Source: Actinomycetota bacterium (GTDB lineage Bacteria > Actinomycetota > Geothermincolia > Geothermincolales > RBG-13-55-18). Taken from it: a stretch of 64,000 nucleotides of DNA. Made by a program: the position numbers and the translations under genes. The notes beneath the pieces were generated by a model. It ran no database searches. It saw only the letters and a list, made by a program, of their open reading frames with translations, and had not been told where the DNA came from. This document shows positions 58,152-64,000 of this stretch, in pieces. Numbering within the stretch: position 1 is the first letter of the stretch; every line of letters begins with the position of its first letter. The stretch lies in NCBI GenBank assembly GCA_028697145.1, contig JAQVFR010000001.1:1-64000 (forward strand), read 5' to 3'.

Positions 58152-58526
58152 GTGCGACCTATGGCGGAGATGGAGCGCAAGCGCTGGGACGAAGTGCGTT
58201 TCGCCCACCGCAGCGAGCAGGAATTCGCGCGGCTACTGGATTTCTATGATATCAGGTGGTCGTATGAGCCGGTGAGCTTCGATATCGAATGGGACAAGAA
58301 GGGAGCCCCCGTCTCCAAGTTCACGCCCGATTTCTACCTTCCCGAGTACGACCTCTACATCGAGATAACGACCATGAACCAGAAACTGGTAACCAGAAAG
58401 AACCGCAAGATACGTCGCCTGGCCGAGCTCTATCCCGAGGTAAAATGCAAGATATTCTACCGTAAAGACTACCAGCACCTGCTCTTCAAGTACGACATCA
58501 ACCTCGACGAGCGTCCCGTATCATAA
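58152..58526 (+). CDS. Small PD-(D/E)xK-like nuclease-fold candidate
   Basis: A 124-aa protein of unknown function. Central segment KFTPDFYLPEYDLYIEITT resembles the PD...ExK core of restriction-like nucleases, but the residue expected to be Lys is Thr (EITT), so activity is uncertain. AGGAG at 58140-58144 precedes GTG 58152. Its last 6 nt overlap the convergent regulator gene. I recall similar short proteins in other actinobacteria but no assigned role. Confidence 0.7.
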   Translation: MRPMAEMERKRWDEVRFAHRSEQEFARLLDFYDIRWSYEPVSFDIEWDKKGAPVSKFTPDFYLPEYDLYIEITTMNQKLVTRKNRKIRRLAELYPEVKCKIFYRKDYQHLLFKYDINLDERPVS

Positions 58527-59210
58527 AGGGGGCTCCAGGAAGAAGACGCATCTTTTGCCGGCGCTCTCCAGGCGGAAGGCGCCGGCCAGGCTCAAGAAGC
58601 CCTCCTCCAGGCACCTGTGTATCTCGCACACCATCTCGGGATAGCGGTGGGAGAAATCCCCGAACGGGCAGTTGCTGAAGGAGGCCTCGAAGCGACCGTC
58701 CTCGAGGGGCCTCACGGTCGCCTTGTGTCCCCTCCTCATTATCTCCTCGCGCCATGCCTCTGCTACGCTCCCAAGGCCGGCTCCGCGGTGCAGATGGGCC
58801 AGGGGAGAGGAGCTCGCCATGGCCTCCTCGCGGCCGATTTCGTAGGCCTCATACCCCAGGCGCCCCGAGAGGTCTCCCTTGCGCTCCGATACCGCCCTTG
58901 CCATGACCTCGGCGAGCAGCTTGTACCAGCGTGGTGGCAGGTTGAGGTCCCAGTCCTCACCGCTGGCATCGTAGAGGTTGGCCGGACGTCCGCCATGCTC
59001 GCCGCGACGGCGAACGACCCTGAGCAAGCCCCCCTTGACCAGCTTGTCCAGGTGCATCCTGGCCGCATTGGCATGCAGACCGAAATAATCCGCCACCTCC
59101 CGTACAGAAAGAGGTGAGTCCGCGTAGATAACGTGCTCCATGATCTCCCGGCGCGTCGGATCCGCCAGGGCCACCGAAATGCGCGCGATATGGTCGCTGT
59201 ATGTCTTCAT
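58521..59210 (-). CDS. ArsR-type transcriptional regulator with Cys-containing C-terminal domain
   Basis: A 229-aa regulator. N-terminal winged helix (LADPTRREIMEHV...SVREVADYFGLHANAARMHL split by a few residues) binds DNA. The C-terminal domain has SNCPFGDFSHRYPEMVCE then HRCLEEG: three Cys and two His, spaced as in metal or Fe-S sensing regulators such as SufR-like proteins. It is divergently transcribed from the zinc-ribbon gene (59303) across an AT-rich palindromic region that likely holds its operators. Ligand unknown. Confidence 0.88.
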   Translation of the reverse strand: MKTYSDHIARISVALADPTRREIMEHVIYADSPLSVREVADYFGLHANAARMHLDKLVKGGLLRVVRRRGEHGGRPANLYDASGEDWDLNLPPRWYKLLAEVMARAVSERKGDLSGRLGYEAYEIGREEAMASSSPLAHLHRGAGLGSVAEAWREEIMRRGHKATVRPLEDGRFEASFSNCPFGDFSHRYPEMVCEIHRCLEEGFLSLAGAFRLESAGKRCVFFLEPPL

Positions 59211-59230
59211 GTGCCTTCCCGAAATCGCAC

Positions 59231-59287
59231 TTGACTTTTGTTATCATAACATATTATATAAATATAGTTAATATAGTATATACTATA
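59231..59287. promoter_or_regulatory. Divergent promoter region with two palindromic operators
   Basis: In a strikingly AT-rich island: + strand promoter TTGACT (59231-59236), 17-nt spacer, TTATAT (59254-59259); minus-strand TATAAT (complement of ATTATA at 59253-59258). Two perfect palindromes: GTTATCATAAC (59240-59250) and TATAGTATATACTATA (59272-59287). The first lies in the + promoter spacer and near the minus-strand start; the second sits just downstream of the + start. They probably are sites for the adjacent ArsR-type protein. Confidence 0.65.
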
Positions 59288-59302
59288 AAAAAGGGGGCGA
59301 AA

Positions 59303-59599
59303 ATGGTACGTGTAAAATCCCGCTGTGGCAACTGCGGAGAGGTCGCACTTTCCCTCGAAGACATCCTTCTCGTCGAGCACGGGGACGGAGACGGCACCTT
59401 TTATACCTTCATCTGCTGCACCTGCGGGGGGGCGCAGGCTTATCCAGCTGACAGCCGCTTTATCGATTTCATGCGCATGAACGGCACGAAGCCCATCGTT
59501 CTTGCCCACCCCATAGAGAGGAAGCAGGCGGAGGATGCCCCGCCGATCTGCTGGGACGATCTTCTCGACCTCCACCTCCTCCTTCAGGAGGATTCCTGA
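59303..59599 (+). CDS. Zinc-ribbon small protein of unknown function
   Basis: A 98-aa protein with CGNCG and CCTCGG clusters forming a likely zinc ribbon, and a last Cys in PPICW. ATG 59303 follows GGGGGCG. It is divergent from the Cys-containing regulator and probably under its control. The longer frame to 59201 runs through the promoter and was rejected. No function assigned. Confidence 0.85.
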   Translation: MVRVKSRCGNCGEVALSLEDILLVEHGDGDGTFYTFICCTCGGAQAYPADSRFIDFMRMNGTKPIVLAHPIERKQAEDAPPICWDDLLDLHLLLQEDS

Positions 59600-59691
59600 G
59601 CTATCTCATGCGCTTACCGTAAAAAACGCTGGTCTCATCCGGCGTTTATGCTTAAACTACAGATAGAGGCGGAGACTAAGGAGGTGAGACC

Positions 59692-59898
59692 ATGGCTATA
59701 ACCAAGGATATGACCATTCAGGAGGTCGTAGAGAATAATCCCGAGACCATCAGGGTTTTCCTGGAGCACGGCCTTCATTGCATCGGATGCGCCGTTGCCC
59801 GTTTCGAGAATATCGAGCAGGGAGCAATGGCCCACGGCATAGACGTCCAAGCCCTGATAAAGGACCTGAACGAGAAGGCCGGAGACAACGGCCAGTAG
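59692..59898 (+). CDS. DUF1858-domain protein
   Basis: A 68-aa DUF1858 protein, a domain found with hybrid-cluster and ScdA-like redox proteins. CIGC lies in LEHGLHCIGCAVARFE, and MTIQEVVENNPETIRVF is typical. AAGGAGGTGAGACC precedes ATG 59692. Its function is unknown; presence with the Cys-regulator cluster suggests redox or metal stress. Confidence 0.92.
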   Translation: MAITKDMTIQEVVENNPETIRVFLEHGLHCIGCAVARFENIEQGAMAHGIDVQALIKDLNEKAGDNGQ

Positions 59899-59924
59899 GC
59901 TCGGCTCCGGGTCGGGACACGATA

Positions 59925-59948
59925 AAAGACCGCGCCCGCGGTCTTTTT
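59925..59948 (+). terminator. Intrinsic terminator after DUF1858 gene
   Basis: Stem AAAGACCGC / GCGGTCTTT (59925-59933 with 59938-59946), loop GCCC, T-run to 59948. Confidence 0.92.
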
Positions 59949-60064
59949 GTTGCGCGAGGACGCCTTGCGCCATCGATCTCCTCCCGTAAACATGCCAACC
60001 GGCACGAAAGCCACGGTTCAATGCGGAGCGTCCGGATGCCGAACCTTACAGCAGAGGTGATGCA

Positions 60065-60826
60065 ATGCGTATGGAGTTATGTGTCGGAGCCGGGATTCGC
60101 AGCAGGGAGTTCAAGCTCATCAGCCACCGCGGGGGGAAGGGATTCGGGCCCGAGAACACCCTGCGTTCCCTTGCCGCTGCCCTTGACTTCGGGGTGGAGA
60201 TGATAGAGACCGACGTACGCATGTCCGCCGACGGAGTTCCCGTGATCCAGCACAGCCCCTTCATCGGCCTGAGGCTGCTCTCGCGCATGGGACTGGAGGA
60301 GATACGGGAGAGGGCCCCGGACATACCCACCTTGCGCGATTACCTGGAGCTGGGAGGAGACCGTTGCGAGATGAACCTGGAGGTCAAGAAGTGTGACGCC
60401 GCCGCCCTCGCCGCTACTATAGAGGCCGCCGGGCCGCGTTGCGACGTCCTGGTAAGCTCCTTCGACGCGGATTTCCTCGATGAGTTCAACGCCCTGGGGA
60501 CCGGCATCGAGCTGGGGCTGGTCAGCCAGTACGAGCTGCTGGTGGAGCGCCTGTTCAAGGAGGCCGAGCGATGCGGCGCGGCCACGCTGCTGCCGGTGAG
60601 TTACGCCGTAAAGGACGCGCTGGTGGAGACGGCGCACGCCGCCGGGTTCAGGGTGATCACCTGGACGGTGAACTCCACCGAGCAGCTCCGGGACATGGTC
60701 GCGGCCGGGGTCGACGGAGTAATCACCGACTCCTACCCCGATCTCGTGTCTTTCCTGGAGGCGGGATTGTCGGAACGGGGCGCGGAGAGTCCAGCGACGC
60801 CGCAAGGGGTGCCAGGCGGCCGCTGA
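60065..60826 (+). CDS. Glycerophosphodiester phosphodiesterase
   Basis: A 253-aa TIM-barrel GDPD enzyme hydrolysing glycerophosphodiesters from phospholipid turnover. Catalytic HRGGKGFGPENT and ETDVRMSADGVPVIQH (HR...ExD...H) are present; the residue after the last His is Ser rather than Asp. No signal peptide, so cytoplasmic. GAGGTGATG precedes ATG 60065. Confidence 0.93.
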   Translation: MRMELCVGAGIRSREFKLISHRGGKGFGPENTLRSLAAALDFGVEMIETDVRMSADGVPVIQHSPFIGLRLLSRMGLEEIRERAPDIPTLRDYLELGGDRCEMNLEVKKCDAAALAATIEAAGPRCDVLVSSFDADFLDEFNALGTGIELGLVSQYELLVERLFKEAERCGAATLLPVSYAVKDALVETAHAAGFRVITWTVNSTEQLRDMVAAGVDGVITDSYPDLVSFLEAGLSERGAESPATPQGVPGGR

Positions 60827-61381
60827 GTAGGAGGCGGAGGTCATTCGCCCCGCATGAGCCGAAGCATCCTGATACCCGTAATTGGAAGCAGCTGACCTGA
60901 GTGGCCAGCTGCTTTCCGGGTGGGGCGTTGGACTTTAAAAAAGTCCTATACATATTATCGGATAAAATACATCCTGCTGATATCGACCTTTGGGATTAGA
61001 TAACCAGGACTTTTAGACGATTTCCTTCTATTTGGTAGTACTGCTTGGGGTATCGGCAGGCAGGAGAGCGACCTGGAGGAGAGGGCGGGGGGATGGACGT
61101 GACGCCATCCAGACCCGTGTGCGGGGTGGGCTAAACATGTGGAAAACCCCCGCCGACATGGGTTATTATTACTTTGCCGCCATCGGCATGACCGGGCCCC
61201 GCGGGCTTGGGGTCCGTGGCGGCAGGGCAGGGTAGAGGGCATGACTGCGCAGCATATACCACAGACGCCGCATCTCGCAGGGTCCCGTATTTCGGGTGTC
61301 CGTGGCCGGCGGAGAAGCTCCCGCCGAGGCGGATGCCGTTGATCGAGTCGGCAAGCGGATCCTTTGAGGGAGGGGGAGACC
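60827..61381. other. Intergenic region between GDPD and acyl-CoA ligase genes
   Basis: About 555 nt without a supported gene. Contains a hairpin at 60884-60917 (GGAAGCAGCTG/CAGCTGCTTTCC arms), an inverted repeat GGACTTT-AAA-AAAGTCC at 60930-60946 within a possible promoter (TATTAT at 60953-60958), and a GC-rich stretch with the CCGGGCCCCGCGGG segment near 61192. Short frames here lack ribosome-binding sites. No RNA family recognised. Confidence 0.55.
60884..60917 (+). terminator. Hairpin downstream of GDPD, probable terminator
   Basis: Arms GGAAGCAGCTG (60884-60894) and CAGCTGCTTTCC (60906-60917), about 58 nt after the stop. No continuous T-run. Confidence 0.5.
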
Positions 61382-63103
61382 ATGGAAAAGAACTTCAAGA
61401 GCTGGCCCAAGGGTGTTTTCAGGAACTTGGCTTACCCGGAGGTGCCTATCCAGCAGATCGTCCGCTCCGCGGCCTTACAGTGGCCGTGGCGTAACGCCAT
61501 CATCTTCGGCGGCATGGAGATCACCTTCCAGGAACTGGACGTCCTGTCGGACCGCTTCGCCACCGCCCTGGCAGCCATGGGGGTGAAGAAAGGTGACCGG
61601 GTGGGCATCCACCTTCCCAACAGCCCCCAGTTCGCCATCGCCTATTTCGGCCTGCTCAAGGCGGGAGCGATCTTCGTGCCCATGAGCCCGCTGCTGGCGG
61701 AGCGGGAGATAGAATTCGAGCTCAACGACGCGGAAGTGGAGACCTTCATAGGGCTGGACATGCTCTTCGGGGTGCCCCAGCAGGTCATCCCCAACTCGCC
61801 GGTGAAGAGGACCATCATCGTCAGCCTCGCCGACTGCTACCCAGCCGTCTCCGCGCCCGCCAAGATGCTGCAGAAACAGCCGCCGCCGCAGGGGACCATC
61901 GACTTCGCGTCCCTGCTGGCGGAGTATCCCGCGGAGCCCCCCGAGATCAAGTTCGACGTGAGGGAGGACCTGGCCCATATAGCCTACACCGGCGGCACTA
62001 CGGGGACCCCGAAAGGGGTGATGATCACACATTATAACGGGGTGGTGAACTGCTGCCAGTTCGCGTACTGGTTCGGCGGGGGAGACGTTGACTACCAGGA
62101 CGGCAAGTTCATGGTAAGGCGCGAGGAGGGGGACCGGCCCGAGGACCATCCGGTCGGCCAGGGGACGGAGATATCCCTCATCGTGGTGCCGTGGTTCCAT
62201 GCCATGGGCGTCATCGGCTATCTCTCCATGCAGCTCCTGGGGGGCAACACCCTGGTGGTCTTCCCGCGCTTCGACCCCACAGAGTACCTGCAGGCGATAC
62301 CGAAGTACCGCGCCACCGTCTTCGGGGGAGCCCCGCAGCTCTTCGTGCCCCTGGTGGAGAACCCCCTCTTCGAGGAGACGGACCTCTCTGAGATCCGCAT
62401 GGTGGCCTCCGGCGCCGCCCCCATCCCGCACCACCTGCTCGAGACCCTCACGGAGAAGATACCGGGGGTCATCTGCGAGGCCTACGGCCTCTCGGAGTGC
62501 ACCATGGGCTGCTGCGCCAACCCGCCCACCCGCGACGGTTTCAGGCTCGGCTCTGTAGGGCTCCCCATGCAGGACACCGAGATCCGGATTATGGAATCCG
62601 AAAAAGGTGAAGAGGAGATGCCGGCGGGGGAGATAGGGGAGATATGCGTCAAGGGGCCACAGGTGATGAAGGGGTACTGGAACAAGCCCGAGGAGACGGC
62701 CGAGGTGCTGCGCGGCGGCTGGCTCTACACCGGGGATATCGGCAAGTACGACGAGGACGGTTACATATATATCGTCGACCGTAAGAAGGACATGCTCATC
62801 TACAAGGGCTACAACGTGTATCCGCGTGACCTCGAGGAGGTCGTCAACGCGCATCCCGCGGTAGCGCAGTCGGCGGTGGTAGGTAAGTATGACGAGCGCG
62901 CCGGCGACATCCCCGTCGCCTTCGTAGAGCTCAAGCCCGGCGCCCAGGCAAGCGAGGATGAACTCCTGGAATACGCCAACTCCAAGCTCGCCGCGTACAA
63001 GAAGATAAGGCTGATCCGGGTAGTGGAGGCGCTCCCGGCCAGCGGCGCCGGCAAGATCCTCAGGCGCGAGCTGCGCGACCAGGCCCAGGATTTCGAGATC
63101 TGA
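61382..63103 (+). CDS. Acyl-CoA ligase / fatty-acid-CoA synthetase
   Basis: A 573-aa ANL-superfamily enzyme that adenylates a carboxylic acid and transfers it to CoA. Motifs: P-loop YTGGTTGTPKGVM, A5 YGLSECT, A7 YTGDIGKYDEDGYIY, A8 DRKKDMLIYKGYNVYPRDLE and catalytic Lys in GAGKILRREL. GGAGGGGGAG precedes ATG 61382. Substrate is unknown; medium- or long-chain acids are plausible. It might feed acyl-CoA to pathways such as the thiolase/DUF35 operon, but they are 55 kb apart. Confidence 0.94.
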   Translation: MEKNFKSWPKGVFRNLAYPEVPIQQIVRSAALQWPWRNAIIFGGMEITFQELDVLSDRFATALAAMGVKKGDRVGIHLPNSPQFAIAYFGLLKAGAIFVPMSPLLAEREIEFELNDAEVETFIGLDMLFGVPQQVIPNSPVKRTIIVSLADCYPAVSAPAKMLQKQPPPQGTIDFASLLAEYPAEPPEIKFDVREDLAHIAYTGGTTGTPKGVMITHYNGVVNCCQFAYWFGGGDVDYQDGKFMVRREEGDRPEDHPVGQGTEISLIVVPWFHAMGVIGYLSMQLLGGNTLVVFPRFDPTEYLQAIPKYRATVFGGAPQLFVPLVENPLFEETDLSEIRMVASGAAPIPHHLLETLTEKIPGVICEAYGLSECTMGCCANPPTRDGFRLGSVGLPMQDTEIRIMESEKGEEEMPAGEIGEICVKGPQVMKGYWNKPEETAEVLRGGWLYTGDIGKYDEDGYIYIVDRKKDMLIYKGYNVYPRDLEEVVNAHPAVAQSAVVGKYDERAGDIPVAFVELKPGAQASEDELLEYANSKLAAYKKIRLIRVVEALPASGAGKILRRELRDQAQDFEI

Positions 63104-63129
63104 CCTCTTGGCCTCCAGTATGCACTCGG

Positions 63130-63157
63130 AAGGGCCCGCCACGGCGCGGGCCCTTTT
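63130..63157 (+). terminator. Intrinsic terminator after acyl-CoA ligase gene
   Basis: Stem AAGGGCCCGC (63130-63139) / GCGGGCCCTT (63146-63155), loop CACGGC, then TTTTC. Confidence 0.92.
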
Positions 63158-63449
63158 CATGCCGGGGGAGCATGCCGGGGAGGGAACGCGGGGTGACCGC
63201 TCCGGGGGTATGGAGAACGACATATAAACTTTACATAAGATACATTATCGGCGGTATTATCACCAGGAGTCACATCTCCCTGCCACCTTTTCGCCCGCGT
63301 ATGCAGGGCTCCTCCGCCCACATCCTCGCTCGTCCGGCTAGATTTGAGCACCCCGAGGTTATCCGCGAGGTTCTCACCGCGTAAATGACTCCGGCGCCAG
63401 CGCGATAAACGTACGTGTACTCGCTGTATGAATATAAATGCTGGCGGTT

Positions 63450-63477
63450 TTGCATACCGAGGAGTAAGCAATATAAT
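63450..63477 (+). promoter_or_regulatory. Promoter of the partial gene at 63550
   Basis: TTGCAT (63450-63455), 16-nt spacer, TATAAT (63472-63477). Confidence 0.7.
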
Positions 63478-63549
63478 CTACTAGAGCCAGTTTGTTATAT
63501 TCTAGTTATCCGGCATGCACGCGCCAGCGAATGAACGGAGGGTCTCACC

Positions 63550-64000
63550 ATGGCCAGGCTGAGGATGTGCAAGCACTGCGGCGTTCCTCTGGGATTCTCC
63601 AGGGAGAACAGTTGGGGGTCCGACGGGAGCATCACCCAGACCAGCAACCCGGACCACAGGGTGATCTTCTACGAGGCGGAGGGCATGAACCGCCTCCTGG
63701 ACAACATCGCGGGGCTGCTGGGGGTGCCCATCGACCATATAGTCATCGAGGGCAAGCGCAAATCCACCTACAACTATCTCCAGGGCATGTTCTCGGGGAT
63801 AAAGCTGGCGGTGGTCAAGGCCTTCCTGCGCCGCAGGGTCTACGAGACCATATCGGCCCGCGGCGGCCTGCTGGGTTACGGGCATTACGAACTCGTCGAT
63901 TTCAAGCCGGGCCGGTACATCGAGGTCAAGGGCAGCAACGTCTACTCCCTCACCCTGTTCAGCGCCGACATGGCCGCCGTCTTCAACCTGGTCGAGGGAC
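63550..64000 (+). CDS. Partial protein of unknown function, cut by window end
   Basis: An open frame from ATG 63550 (after GGAGGG) runs without a stop to the window end: at least 150 aa. N-terminus has CKHCG (a possible half zinc site), then a mixed alpha/beta region (HRVIFYEAEGMNRLLDNIAG, GVPIDHIVIEGKR). Codon usage fits the genome. I do not recognise the family; the C-terminal part is not visible. A minus-strand frame over the same bases is only its shadow. Confidence 0.85.
   Translation, partial: MARLRMCKHCGVPLGFSRENSWGSDGSITQTSNPDHRVIFYEAEGMNRLLDNIAGLLGVPIDHIVIEGKRKSTYNYLQGMFSGIKLAVVKAFLRRRVYETISARGGLLGYGHYELVDFKPGRYIEVKGSNVYSLTLFSADMAAVFNLVEG

Larger units (their letters stand above)
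63104..63549. other. Intergenic region before the last gene
   Basis: Holds the ligase terminator (63130-63157) and a promoter candidate with TTGCAT (63450-63455), 16-nt spacer and TATAAT (63472-63477). Between them are AT-rich stretches and an ACGTACGT segment near 63408. No gene or RNA family recognised; possible frames at 63172-63384 lack support. Confidence 0.55.

Noticed and set aside
63502-63885. 127-aa minus-strand frame at the window end
   Set aside because: It is antisense to the open + strand frame from 63550, which has a promoter, a ribosome-binding site and genome-like codon use.

Overview
The window is about 64 kb of GC-rich (roughly 60-65%) bacterial chromosome, densely coding and mostly on the + strand. 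Gene content and order point to a deep-branching member of the Actinomycetota. It shares the polA..rpsA-coaE-uvrB, uvrC-rapZ-whiA-gap-pgk-tpi-secG, recA-recX..miaB..miaA-dapF-hflX and garA-ftsR-DUF151 neighbourhoods with Mycobacterium and Streptomyces (recalled from memory, not searched). It also carries genes less usual there: RNase Y, SpoVS, an LL-diaminopimelate aminotransferase and an AMMECR1/MEMO pair. Many starts are GTG or TTG. I infer a class such as Geothermincolia or a relative, but class rank is not proven by the sequence.
Layout: (1) 1-2.8 kb polA. (2) 2.9-6.3 kb a minus-strand operon DUF35-thiolase-thiolase-DUF35 set inside the polA-rpsA block. (3) 6.8-17.6 kb rpsA, coaE, HAD phosphatase, contiguous uvrB-uvrA-uvrC, and an alkyltransferase gene. 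(4) 17.8-23.1 kb rapZ, whiA (no yvcK between them), gap, pgk, tpiA, secG. (5) 23.3-29.2 kb metK, def, fmt, rsmB, recA, recX. (6) 29.2-29.4 kb a non-coding transcription unit with a near-consensus promoter and an intrinsic terminator. (7) 29.4-34 kb rny, a GHKL ATPase, spoVS, a DUF948 protein and a TIM-barrel protein that seems to start at AUA. (8) 34-41.4 kb miaB, MEMO, AMMECR1, miaA, dapF, dapL, hflX. (9) 41.5-49.4 kb a membrane GAF-GAF-GGDEF protein, tRNA-Pro(GGG), pgsA, an MBL hydrolase, a GMPP with a degenerate mutase domain, an isochorismatase-like hydrolase and lipM. (10) 49.5-56.9 kb an RsiG-like protein with a c-di-GMP binding motif, a GarA-like FHA protein, FtsR, an MgtE-like protein, a D,D-carboxypeptidase, hpt, a bifunctional nuclease and a K+ channel. 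(11) 57-64 kb an RlpA/coiled-coil secreted protein, a small nuclease-like protein, a Cys-containing ArsR-type regulator divergent from a zinc-ribbon gene across an AT-rich palindromic region, DUF1858, a GDPD, an acyl-CoA ligase and a partial gene cut by the window end.
Most genes are housekeeping: replication and repair, translation, glycolysis, cell envelope, and lysine or peptidoglycan precursor synthesis. The most interesting parts are the RNA unit upstream of rny, the RsiG-type c-di-GMP switch lying 6 kb from a diguanylate cyclase, the Cys-less thiolase/DUF35 operon, the AUA-start gene, two enzyme or transport domains that have lost key residues, and the palindromic operator region at 59.23-59.29 kb. 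No CRISPR array, insertion sequence, prophage or rRNA operon was seen.
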